Below are positions 26,721 to 35,028 of a stretch of DNA of 64,000 bases, piece by piece; positions within the stretch are counted from its first letter, which is position 1, and every line of letters starts with the position of its first letter. The stretch lies in the NCBI RefSeq assembly GCF_040225985.1, contig NZ_JBBPEU010000001.1, positions 248,001-312,000 of the forward strand, written 5' to 3'. Made by a program: the position numbers and the translations under genes. This DNA comes from Shimia sp040225985. GTDB lineage: Bacteria; Pseudomonadota; Alphaproteobacteria; Rhodobacterales; Rhodobacteraceae. The notes below the pieces were generated by a model, which was not told the DNA's origin, did no database searches, and was given only the letters and a program-made list of their open reading frames with translations.

Positions 26721-27620
26721 ATGGCGGCAAAAAAGGGAAAACCTCGCGGATTGGGCCGCGGACTCTCGGCTCTTATGGCCGATGTGACAGAAGAGCAGAC
26801 CAATCAAAACGCGGATGCCCCGCGCCAGGCGGATATGTATGTCCCGATTGAGAATGTAGTTCCGAATCCGGATCAACCGCGGCGTAGTTTTACCGAAGAT
26901 CAACTTGAAGAACTGGCCGCTTCAATCAAAGAGAAAGGTGTTATTCAGCCTTTGATCGTCCGTGAATTGGAAGGTGGGAAGTTCGAAATCGTTGCAGGTG
27001 AGCGGCGTTGGCGAGCGTCACAAATGGCGCAGTTGCACAAACTTCCGGTGATTGTCCGTGACTATGATGATACCGAAGTCCTTGAGATCGCAATTATTGA
27101 GAACATCCAACGCGCAGACTTAAACCCGGTCGAAGAGGCCGCCGGGTATCGCGCGTTGATGGACCGGTTTGGCCACACACAAGAAAAGCTTTCTGCCGCA
27201 CTGGGAAAAAGCCGTAGCCATATTGCCAACCTGATGCGGTTGCTTCAGTTGCCTGACGATGTTCAAACCCTTCTGAAAAATGGTGATCTTTCTACCGGGC
27301 ATGCCCGCGCGTTAATCACGTCGGACGATCCCTCGGGATTGGCTAAAAAAGTGGTGAAGGGCGGCCTTTCGGTGCGTCAGACTGAGGCCTTGGCAAAGTC
27401 TTTTGGATCAAAGCTGTCGACTACAAATAACCTTAAGGCGACGGAGAAGCCCAAGAAAGATGCGGACACTATTGCTCTGGAAGGGGATCTTTCGGCAAAT
27501 CTGGGAATGAAAGTTGCGATTGATCACAAATCTGGTGGAGAAAGCGGTCAGGTGACAATCAAATACGCCACTTTGGACCAACTTGACGAGATCTGCCGCA
27601 TTTTGTCCGCTACGAATTAG
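26721..27620 (+). CDS. parB: Chromosome partitioning protein ParB
   Basis: 299 residues from the ATG at 26721, which has GGAGG six bases upstream; an in-frame ATG at 26706 overlaps the parA stop but lacks a site. The N-terminal GLGRGLSALM contacts ParA. The CTP-binding region holds PNPDQPRR and GERRWRA, and a helix-turn-helix lies near KSRSHIANLMRL. ParB clamps at parS and spreads along DNA. The end overlaps the convergent ybaN end by 11 bases. Confidence 0.96.
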   Translation: MAAKKGKPRGLGRGLSALMADVTEEQTNQNADAPRQADMYVPIENVVPNPDQPRRSFTEDQLEELAASIKEKGVIQPLIVRELEGGKFEIVAGERRWRASQMAQLHKLPVIVRDYDDTEVLEIAIIENIQRADLNPVEEAAGYRALMDRFGHTQEKLSAALGKSRSHIANLMRLLQLPDDVQTLLKNGDLSTGHARALITSDDPSGLAKKVVKGGLSVRQTEALAKSFGSKLSTTNNLKATEKPKKDADTIALEGDLSANLGMKVAIDHKSGGESGQVTIKYATLDQLDEICRILSATN

Positions 27621-27963
27621 GGCGCGTCCAGATAAACAGCATGACGCAGCTGAGAGTCACGGCCTGAATTGCCAAAAGGGCAGGGCGCAGCCCCATCGCA
27701 AGAGATATTGAAAAGACAATGGCAATTGACACGGTCGCCAGCCTTTTGGCGGCTAAACTGATGGCGCCTCGAGTTTGCCAATCTTCAATCGGCGGACCGA
27801 ATGTTGGGTGTGACAGCAACCAATAGTGCAGTCGCTCGGATGACCGTGCGAAGAAGAACGCGGCCAGTAAAAGAAAGGGCACCGTAGGTAGAAGCGGCAA
27901 AACGATTCCGATCGCGCCCAAGGCTAAGGAAAGCAGTCCCAAAAGCGCCCAGAGATACCGCAT
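27610..27963 (-). CDS. YbaN-family (DUF454) inner-membrane protein
   Basis: 117 residues, about three to four membrane helices. The N-terminal pattern LGAIGIVLPLLPTVPFLLLAAFFFARSS (positions 15-42) is typical of the DUF454/YbaN family; the function is unknown. Last gene of the rph-rdgB-hemW-ybaN reverse operon, three bases after hemW. It shares 11 bases with the parB end on the other strand. Confidence 0.85.
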   Translation of the reverse strand: MRYLWALLGLLSLALGAIGIVLPLLPTVPFLLLAAFFFARSSERLHYWLLSHPTFGPPIEDWQTRGAISLAAKRLATVSIAIVFSISLAMGLRPALLAIQAVTLSCVMLFIWTRPNS

Positions 27964-27966
27964 GCC

Positions 27967-29124
27967 CTAGACCGTGAGCAGTTCTGACAAGACCGAATTT
28001 AAGAGAATTCGGCCTTGGGGAAGAACAGTAAGCCTATGGTTTTCAACAGAAATCATGTTCATTTCACGCAATGCATTAACTTTTTCTTGGTTCAGAGGGC
28101 GTCCGGAGAGATTTTCGTAGCGCAAGAGATCAACTCCCTCACTCAAACGTAGTCCCATCAACAAGAATTCAACAGACTGTTCCACTTGGTTTACTACCAC
28201 ACGCGCACTTTCGCCGGAACCTGATAGCACCTCTTGCAGCCATCTTTCAGGATTTCGCCAGCACTCTGTCGCAAGTTTTTCACCGTTAATGGTCAGACGA
28301 CCATGTGCTCCGGGACCGATACCCGCATAGTCCCCATAGCGCCAATAAATTTGGTTATGACGGGACTCAAAGCCCTTTTTGGCATAGTTAGAGACTTCGT
28401 AATTTTCAAATCCGTGGTCCTGACAGATCGCTGCCGTGGCTTCATACATCTGCGCGGCCAAATCATCATCCGGCAAGCCTCGAAGTTTTCCGCGATCGTA
28501 CCTGTCACCAAAGGCTGTGTTTTCTTCGATTGTGAGTTGATACAGCGACAAATGATCGATCGCCATAGAAAGCGCCTGACGAAGTTCGTTTTCCCAAGCT
28601 TCGAGAGTCTGGTTTTGGCGGGCATAGATGAGGTCAAAACTCACACGCTCGAATGTCTGACGCGCGATATCGAATGCAGCAATCGCTTCCTCAAACGTGT
28701 GAATACGCCCAAGTTTTTGAAGATCGTAGTTATTTAGTGACTGTATTCCCATCGAAATACGATTAACGCCACCGTCCCGATACCCTTCAAACCGTTTTGC
28801 CTCAACAGAGCCAGGATTTGCTTCAAGGGTGACCTCCAGATCGTTGGCTACCGACCAAAGAGAGCGGACTTTTTCAAGAATGGTCGACACGACCATAGGG
28901 TCCATAAGACTTGGTGTCCCGCCACCGAAAAACACCGTCTTCAACGTGCGGCCTGGCACCTCGGCGGCGACGCGATCCAGTTCGACAAGATAGGCCTTCA
29001 GCCATTTTATCTGGTCAATTTCCCGCGCAACGTGGCTGTTGAAATCGCAATAAGGGCACTTTGCCTGACAAAATGGCCAGTGAATGTAGAGGCCAAAGCC
29101 CCCATTCTGCCAGTCTTCAACCAA
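27967..29124 (-). CDS. hemW: Radical SAM heme chaperone HemW
   Basis: 385 residues from the TTG at 29124. The radical-SAM cluster motif is CQAKCPYCDFN; the residue after the third Cys pair is Phe rather than the extra Cys of true HemN, so HemW is the better name. FFGGGTPSLM and ISMGIQSLNN follow. HemW is reported to bind and deliver heme rather than oxidise coproporphyrinogen. The frame continues upstream inside rdgB, and an ATG at 29154 is an alternative start. It overlaps the rdgB end by eight bases. Confidence 0.92.
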   Translation of the reverse strand: MVEDWQNGGFGLYIHWPFCQAKCPYCDFNSHVAREIDQIKWLKAYLVELDRVAAEVPGRTLKTVFFGGGTPSLMDPMVVSTILEKVRSLWSVANDLEVTLEANPGSVEAKRFEGYRDGGVNRISMGIQSLNNYDLQKLGRIHTFEEAIAAFDIARQTFERVSFDLIYARQNQTLEAWENELRQALSMAIDHLSLYQLTIEENTAFGDRYDRGKLRGLPDDDLAAQMYEATAAICQDHGFENYEVSNYAKKGFESRHNQIYWRYGDYAGIGPGAHGRLTINGEKLATECWRNPERWLQEVLSGSGESARVVVNQVEQSVEFLLMGLRLSEGVDLLRYENLSGRPLNQEKVNALREMNMISVENHRLTVLPQGRILLNSVLSELLTV

Positions 29125-29728
29125 AACAACCCGCCACGAATTTGGCAACGGCATCGCCGCGGTGGCTGATCTTGTTCTTTTCCCAACGGTCCATTTCTGC
29201 AAATGTGACGTCATAGCCTTCCGGCACGAACATAGGATCATAACCAAAGCCGTCTTTGCCTCGGATCGGCCAAACCAGATGTCCGGGGGCGACGCCTTCG
29301 AACACCTCGTCATGTCCATCAGGCCAGGCCAACACCAGAGTGCACCGGAATTGCGCAAGACGCGGATGAGGGGCGTTTTTTGCTTCCAGTTCGTTATGCG
29401 CGCGGGTCATGGCCATCATGAAATCGCGTCCGTTCGGTGTTTCGGCCCAGTCTGCGGTGTAAACTCCCGGCGCGCCATCCAATGCATCAATCGTAATGCC
29501 CGAGTCATCAGAAAGCGCGGGAAGCCCTGTCTGCTGAGCGGCGGCATGTGCCTTAATCCGTGCATTCCCGACGAAACTGTCCTCGGTTTCTTCTGGCTCT
29601 GGCAGTTTCATTTCACCTGCGCCGACCACTTTCACCCCAAAGGGTTCGAGAAGGTGCGCGACCTCCTCGAGTTTGCCTTTGTTGTGCGTGGCAACAAGAA
29701 GCGTATCGCCTTGAAACTTGCGGGTCAT
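29117..29728 (-). CDS. rdgB: XTP/dITP diphosphatase (non-canonical purine NTP pyrophosphatase)
   Basis: 203 residues of the Ham1/RdgB family. VATHNKGKLEE at the N-terminus, SDDSGITIDALDGAPGVYTA (about residues 71-90) and GFGYDPMFVPEG are the conserved substrate sites. It removes dITP and XTP from the nucleotide pool. The ATG overlaps the rph TGA by four bases. Confidence 0.95.
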   Translation of the reverse strand: MTRKFQGDTLLVATHNKGKLEEVAHLLEPFGVKVVGAGEMKLPEPEETEDSFVGNARIKAHAAAQQTGLPALSDDSGITIDALDGAPGVYTADWAETPNGRDFMMAMTRAHNELEAKNAPHPRLAQFRCTLVLAWPDGHDEVFEGVAPGHLVWPIRGKDGFGYDPMFVPEGYDVTFAEMDRWEKNKISHRGDAVAKFVAGCFG

Positions 29729-30438
29729 GCAGTGGCCGCCAATTGGGCTGCAATCAGTTCGCCAACGCCTTTTTCGGCCAGATCTAGAAGCTGATTCATC
29801 TGGTCGCGCGAATAGGTGGACCCTTCCGCGCTCATCTGGGTTTCGATCATTTGCTTATTTCCAAGCATGATGAAGTTTCCATCGACGCCCGCTTCGGAAT
29901 CTTCCGGATAGTCGAGGTCAAGCACGGGTTGACCGGCATAGATCCCGCAAGAAACCGCTGCGACCGGCGAAATAAGCGGGTCGGTAATGACATCGCCGGC
30001 CTTCATCAGTTTGTTGACGGCCAGCTTCAGGGCGACCCAGCCCCCTGTGATCGACGCACAGCGCGTGCCCCCATCGGCCTGAATCACGTCGCAATCGACG
30101 GTGATCTGGCGTTCACCCAACGCGACGCGATCCACACCAGCTCGCAAGGACCGCCCTATCAGACGCTGAATCTCGACCGTTCGGCCCCCCTGTTTGCCGG
30201 CGGTCGCTTCACGGCGCATCCGCGACGAGGTCGAGCGCGGCAGCATGCCATATTCTGCCGTAACCCATCCAAGCCCAGACCCTTTGATAAAGGGCGGCAC
30301 GCGGTCTTCGATCGTTGCGGTGCACAAGACATGCGTGTCACCCATCTTGATCAGACAAGAGCCTTCGGCGTGTTTAGTGACGCCGGTTTCAATCGACACA
30401 GAGCGCATTTCATTGAGTTCTCTTCCCGAAGGACGCAT
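29725..30438 (-). CDS. rph: Ribonuclease PH
   Basis: 237 residues. MRPSGRELNEMR begins the conserved N-terminus, and the phosphorolytic core shows AEYGMLPRST and IQADGGTRCASITGG (residues about 110-125). It trims tRNA 3' ends using phosphate. First gene of the rph-rdgB-hemW-ybaN operon, divergent from hrcA, with 115 bases between. Confidence 0.95.
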   Translation of the reverse strand: MRPSGRELNEMRSVSIETGVTKHAEGSCLIKMGDTHVLCTATIEDRVPPFIKGSGLGWVTAEYGMLPRSTSSRMRREATAGKQGGRTVEIQRLIGRSLRAGVDRVALGERQITVDCDVIQADGGTRCASITGGWVALKLAVNKLMKAGDVITDPLISPVAAVSCGIYAGQPVLDLDYPEDSEAGVDGNFIMLGNKQMIETQMSAEGSTYSRDQMNQLLDLAEKGVGELIAAQLAATA

Positions 30439-30502
30439 GACGGTATTCCTCTTTTGCTTGAGCAGTGGGATACAGGGCGATCCCCTTTGAACGCAACCCC
30501 GA

Positions 30503-30530
30503 TTGACCTTTCGCGCGTGCGCACTTTAAT
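30503..30530 (+). promoter_or_regulatory. Predicted sigma-70 promoter of hrcA-grpE
   Basis: TTGACC (30503-30508), a 16-base spacer, TTTAAT (30525-30530), giving a leader of about 15 bases. I looked for the CIRCE inverted repeat (TTAGCACTC-N9-GAGTGCTAA) here and did not find it, so HrcA self-repression through CIRCE is not supported at this site. Confidence 0.4.
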
Positions 30531-30553
30531 GACTTATATGCCAAGGAAGACTC

Positions 30554-31618
30554 ATGAGTGACAGCGCCCGAATTCTGGAAGAAATGAACGATCGCTCGCG
30601 CGAAGTGTTCCGCCGCGTGGTCGAAGGGTATCTGGAAACCGGTGATCCCGTTGGATCGCGGACGTTGACTAGAACGATGTCCGAAAAAGTGTCCGCGGCA
30701 ACGATCCGCAACGTCATGCAGGACCTCGAATATCTCGGTCTCTTGGACAGCCCCCATGTCAGCGCAGGACGAATCCCCACCCAAAGTGGCCTGCGTATGT
30801 TCGTGGATGGTCTGTTGGAAGTCAGCGATCTGGACGCCACCGACCGCCAGAAAATTGATGCCACGCTGGGGGATAATTCAGCAGATGTCAGTGGTATTCT
30901 GGATCGGGTCGGTTCGGCCCTTTCGGGCGTGACACATGGCGCCTCTCTGGTGCTGACCCCAAAACATGAAGCGCCGATCAAACATATCGAGTTTGTCAGC
31001 CTTGGACCGGATCGCGCGCTTGTCGTGCTGGTTTTTGCGGATGGACATGTGGAAAACCGCTTGTTCACGCCACCGGTGGGCCAAACCCCAAGTTCTATGC
31101 GGGAAGCTGCCAATTTTCTGAATGCTGTGATTGAAGGGCGCACGCTGTCAGAGTTTCAGGGTGTCATTGCCAAAGAAATAGCCTTGCGCCGGCAAGAGAT
31201 TGATAGCCTTGCGCGGGATCTCGTCGAAAACGGTCTGGCGCATTGGGTGGGTGAAGACGACTCGAACAACCGGCTAATTGTCCGGGGGCGCGCAAATCTT
31301 CTTGGGACGGATGAGGAAGAGGCCGATCTCGAAAGGATTCGATCCCTCTTTGATGATCTGGAACGCAAGCGCGATATAGCCCAATTCCTTGAACTTGCCG
31401 AAGACGGCGATGGTGTGCGCATTTTTATCGGCTCAGAGAACAAACTTTTTTCACTTTCGGGTTCCTCTTTGGTGGTCTCTCCATATATGAACGCGGATCG
31501 AAAGATTGTGGGTGCCGTGGGTGTGATCGGCCCAAAGCGCCTGAACTATGGACGTATTGTGCCAATTGTGGATTACACGGCACAACTGGTCGGGAAACTG
31601 ATTTCCGATCGCGGTTAG
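30554..31618 (+). CDS. hrcA: Heat-inducible transcription repressor HrcA
   Basis: 354 residues. The winged-helix N-terminus holds VGSRTL and SAATIRNVMQDLE, followed by SAGRIPTQSGLRMFVD-like residues at 75-90. HrcA represses groESL-type operons by binding CIRCE and is stabilised by GroEL. AAGGAAG lies before the ATG. grpE follows after ten bases in the same operon; dnaK is not present here. Confidence 0.95.
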   Translation: MSDSARILEEMNDRSREVFRRVVEGYLETGDPVGSRTLTRTMSEKVSAATIRNVMQDLEYLGLLDSPHVSAGRIPTQSGLRMFVDGLLEVSDLDATDRQKIDATLGDNSADVSGILDRVGSALSGVTHGASLVLTPKHEAPIKHIEFVSLGPDRALVVLVFADGHVENRLFTPPVGQTPSSMREAANFLNAVIEGRTLSEFQGVIAKEIALRRQEIDSLARDLVENGLAHWVGEDDSNNRLIVRGRANLLGTDEEEADLERIRSLFDDLERKRDIAQFLELAEDGDGVRIFIGSENKLFSLSGSSLVVSPYMNADRKIVGAVGVIGPKRLNYGRIVPIVDYTAQLVGKLISDRG

Positions 31619-31628
31619 AGGTAGAGAA

Positions 31629-32189
31629 ATGGCTGAGCCGAAAGATAACGAATTTCTGGACGACCTCGCAGAAGCAGAGGCAGAAGAGTTTGCCCAATCC
31701 CTTGACGAACTTGAGGACGAGGCGGTTGAGCTTGACGAACTGCGCGCGGAGCGGGACGACTATCGCGACAAGTTCATGCGCGCGCTGGCAGATGCTGAAA
31801 ATGCACGAAAACGTGGGGAAAAGGCGCGCCGCGACGCCGAGCAATATGGAGGCTCCAAGCTCGCGCGGGACATGTTGCCGGTTTATGACAACATGAAGCG
31901 TGCCGTCGAGTCGATCACGGACGACCAGAAAGAAGCGTCCGCCGCCCTGATCGAAGGAATCGAACTGACAATGCGTGAACTTCTGAACGTGTTCAAAAAG
32001 CACGGGATCGAGGTTGTATCACCGGAAGTTGGCGACAAGTTTGACCCCAAGATTCATGAGGCAATGTTTGAGGCGCCGCTGCCGGGCACCCATGCTGGGG
32101 ACATCATCCAAGTGTCGGCCGAAGGTTTCATGCTGCACGATCGCCTTCTCAGACCCGCACAAGTTGGTGTGTCTTCCAACCCGGGTTAA
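31629..32189 (+). CDS. grpE: Nucleotide exchange factor GrpE
   Basis: 186 residues. An acidic N-terminal coiled coil (residues about 10-75, rich in Glu/Ala/Asp) leads to the family core ALADAENARKRGEK, RDMLPVYDNMKRA and a beta domain with KFDPKIHEAMFEAP. GrpE releases ADP from DnaK. It is the last gene of hrcA-grpE and ends at a strong hairpin shared with mutS. Confidence 0.95.
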   Translation: MAEPKDNEFLDDLAEAEAEEFAQSLDELEDEAVELDELRAERDDYRDKFMRALADAENARKRGEKARRDAEQYGGSKLARDMLPVYDNMKRAVESITDDQKEASAALIEGIELTMRELLNVFKKHGIEVVSPEVGDKFDPKIHEAMFEAPLPGTHAGDIIQVSAEGFMLHDRLLRPAQVGVSSNPG

Positions 32190-32234
32190 CCGGATAGCGC
32201 GGTTTGGCGCGTGATGAATTGTGAATTTGGACTG

Positions 32235-32265
32235 GGCGCGGGAGCTACTTCTCCCGCGCCTCTTT
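32235..32265 (+). terminator. Terminator between grpE and mutS, overlapping the mutS stop
   Basis: A 10-bp perfect stem, GGCGCGGGAG with CTCCCGCGCC, a six-base loop, then TCTTT. It ends grpE transcripts. On the reverse strand the mutS stop codon is in the loop, so the last codons of mutS form one arm. Confidence 0.75.
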
Positions 32266-34893
32266 CAGTTCATAAAGCTTTTGCAGGGCTTCCCGTGGGC
32301 TAAGCTCGTCAGGGTGAATTCCATCAAGCAAAGCGTCAACTTCTGACGGTCCTTTTTGTGCAGCGGGCTGCGGAAGTGGGCTGGCTGCAAAAAGGGGCAG
32401 ATCGTCGATCAATGCTTTTTGTGCGGGCCCTTCACGTTCGTTTTTCTCGAGCTGATTCAGAACTTCGCGCGCACGATTGACCACGGCCGGGGGCAGGCCT
32501 GCAAGCTGCGCAACTTGCACCCCGTAAGACCGGTCTGCCGCCCCTTTGCGGACCTCATGAAGGAAGATGACCTCGCCTTCCCATTCCTTGACCGCAACCG
32601 TAGCGTTGTCCACGTGGTCCAGCTTTTCGGACAAAGCGGTCATCTCGTGGTAATGCGTCGCGAATAGGGCGCGAGACTTGTTGACCTCATGCAGGTGTTC
32701 AAGCGTGGCCCAGGCAATCGACAAACCGTCATAAGTGGCCGTGCCCCGCCCGATTTCATCGAGGATCACCAGCGCGCGGTCATCCGCTTGATTAAGAATG
32801 GCGGCTGTTTCCACCATTTCGACCATAAAGGTCGAACGCCCGCGCGCAAGATCATCCGAAGCACCAACCCGACTGAAGAGTTGTGACACAAGACCGATGC
32901 GCGCCGTCGTGGCCGGAACAAAACTACCTATTTGTGCAATTAGGGCAATCAGGGCGTTCTGGCGCAAAAAGGTCGATTTACCGGCCATATTCGGTCCTGT
33001 AAGTAACCAAATGCTGCTCTTCTCACCACCAGACAAGTCACAATCGTTGGCTACAAAAGGCTGACCGCCCTGTTGTCTCAGGGCTGCCTCTACCACAGGA
33101 TGCCTCCCGCCCTCGATATGGAAATCACGGCTGTCATTAACCGTGGGTCGCACCCAGTTTTCTTCGACTGCAAGGTTGGCAAGCGCGGCACTCAGATCAA
33201 ACTCTGCCAATGCCTTTGACGCTGCGCCAACAGGGCCGGTTTTGGCCAGCACCGCTTGACGTAACCGTTCAAAAAGGGCTTTCTCAATTTCCAATGCACG
33301 ATTGCCGGCGTTCAGGATTTTGGTTTCCATTTCGCTCAGTTCGACCGTCGTAAACCGCACCTGGTTCGCCGTGGTCTGGCGATGGATAAAGGTTTCGGAC
33401 AATGGGGCAGACATCATCGCGTCTGCGTGTTTCGCCGTTGTCTCTATGAAATAGCCCAAAACATTGTTGTGCTTGATCTTGAGCGATTGAATTCCGGTTT
33501 GCGCGCTGTATTTTGCCTGCATTTCGGCGATGACACCGCGCCCCTCATCTCGCAGTGTGCGGCTTTCATCCAGATCCCCATCAAACCCGGCAGCGATAAA
33601 CCCACCATCCCGCGCTAAAAGCGGCGGTTCTGCTATAAGGGCCTGATCCAGAAGATCTACAAGGTCTTCATGTCCTTCAAGACATTGTAGCGATTCCCGC
33701 AATAGCGGGGGAAGACCCTCGCGCTGTGTCTGAGTTACAATCTGTTCCGCCTGGGCAAGTCCGTTCCGGATGGCGGCAAGGTCGCGCGGGCCGCCACGAT
33801 CAAGCGAGAGGCGCGACAAGGCGCGATCAAGGTCAGGAACCCGCTTCAGGGCGTCGCACAAATTTTGTGTCAGTGCCCTGTCTTCGAAAAAGTACGAAAC
33901 CGCATCCAGCCGGGCCTGAATGGTGTCGAGGTTCATCGAGGGCGACGACACACGCCTCTCCAATAAACGGGCGCCACCCGCCGTCACAGTTCTGTCAATT
34001 GTAGCCAGCAGCGACCCGGTTTTCCCCCCCGACAAGGCTTGCGTCAGTTCAAGGTTTCGCCGTGTTGCGGCATCAATCTGCATTGTGCCGCCAGCAGACT
34101 CGCGTACCGGAGGCCGCAACAGGGGCAGCTTTCCCTTCTGCGTGAGCTCCAGATAATCCACAATGGCGCCAAGGGCCCCGATTTCGGGACGTGTGAACGT
34201 GCCATATGCAGCGAGTGAGTTTGTTTTGAAGAGCGCGGAAACACGCCTTTCTGCCGACGTTGAATCAAAGGATCCACGGGAAAGCGGCGTCATAGGAACG
34301 CCCATATCAGAGACTATTTCAGCCAATTCAGGCTCTGATCCTTCCGGAATCAACAATTCAGATGGGGCAAGACGTGCCAGTTCCGCCCCAAGACGCAGGG
34401 GCGTCACTGGCATCACGTGAAACCCGCCCGTGGAAATATCCGCCCAGGCAAGCGCAGCTTCGTCCCTCACTTGCACGAAGGCGGCAAGAAAGTTGTGGCG
34501 CCGGGCATCAAGCAGGGAATCCTCGGTCAAGGTTCCCGGCGTGACAAGACGCACGACCTCTCGTTTCACAACGGCCTTGTAGCCGCGCTTCTTTGCCTCG
34601 GCAGGGGTTTCCATCTGCTCGCACACGGCGACCCGAAACCCCTTGCGGATAAGGGTCAGAAAATACCCTTCGGCCGCATGATGCGGCACACCGCACATCG
34701 GAATTTCCGTGCCTTCATGCTTGCCCCGTTTGGTCAGGGCAATGTCGAGGGCCTCGGCGGCAGCGACCGCATCGTCAAAAAACATCTCATAGAAATCACC
34801 CATGCGATAGAACAGCAGGGCGTCGGGATAATCGGCTTTGATCTCGAGATATTGCGCCATCATCGGTGTGACGGCGGACTTGGCTACGCTCAC
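32245..34893 (-). CDS. mutS: DNA mismatch repair protein MutS
   Basis: 882 residues from the GTG at 34893, preceded by GGGGGAAA at eight bases; a TTG 39 bases earlier also keeps the frame. The mismatch wedge FYEMFF is in the N-terminal domain RMGDFYEMFFDDA. The ATPase has LTGPNMAGKST and VILDEIGRGTATYDG. MutS recognises mismatches and recruits MutL. It is transcribed alone, convergent with grpE and divergent from maeB, with its stop inside the terminator hairpin. Confidence 0.95.
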   Translation of the reverse strand: MSVAKSAVTPMMAQYLEIKADYPDALLFYRMGDFYEMFFDDAVAAAEALDIALTKRGKHEGTEIPMCGVPHHAAEGYFLTLIRKGFRVAVCEQMETPAEAKKRGYKAVVKREVVRLVTPGTLTEDSLLDARRHNFLAAFVQVRDEAALAWADISTGGFHVMPVTPLRLGAELARLAPSELLIPEGSEPELAEIVSDMGVPMTPLSRGSFDSTSAERRVSALFKTNSLAAYGTFTRPEIGALGAIVDYLELTQKGKLPLLRPPVRESAGGTMQIDAATRRNLELTQALSGGKTGSLLATIDRTVTAGGARLLERRVSSPSMNLDTIQARLDAVSYFFEDRALTQNLCDALKRVPDLDRALSRLSLDRGGPRDLAAIRNGLAQAEQIVTQTQREGLPPLLRESLQCLEGHEDLVDLLDQALIAEPPLLARDGGFIAAGFDGDLDESRTLRDEGRGVIAEMQAKYSAQTGIQSLKIKHNNVLGYFIETTAKHADAMMSAPLSETFIHRQTTANQVRFTTVELSEMETKILNAGNRALEIEKALFERLRQAVLAKTGPVGAASKALAEFDLSAALANLAVEENWVRPTVNDSRDFHIEGGRHPVVEAALRQQGGQPFVANDCDLSGGEKSSIWLLTGPNMAGKSTFLRQNALIALIAQIGSFVPATTARIGLVSQLFSRVGASDDLARGRSTFMVEMVETAAILNQADDRALVILDEIGRGTATYDGLSIAWATLEHLHEVNKSRALFATHYHEMTALSEKLDHVDNATVAVKEWEGEVIFLHEVRKGAADRSYGVQVAQLAGLPPAVVNRAREVLNQLEKNEREGPAQKALIDDLPLFAASPLPQPAAQKGPSEVDALLDGIHPDELSPREALQKLYELKEAREK

Positions 34894-35028
34894 GTTCGGA
34901 TTTCCCCCTGATTTGGCCTCAAGACTTAACAAATGCTGACCCTGCGGCGAAAGGCGAAAGTGCTTTTGGTTGTGACATTAAACGGCCTGCGCTATGAGGC
35001 GCGTACCTATCCGGAGGAAACTCAGAAA

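Noticed and set aside
30439..30553. CIRCE element before hrcA
   Set aside because: Searched for TTAGCACTC and its inverted partner; not present.
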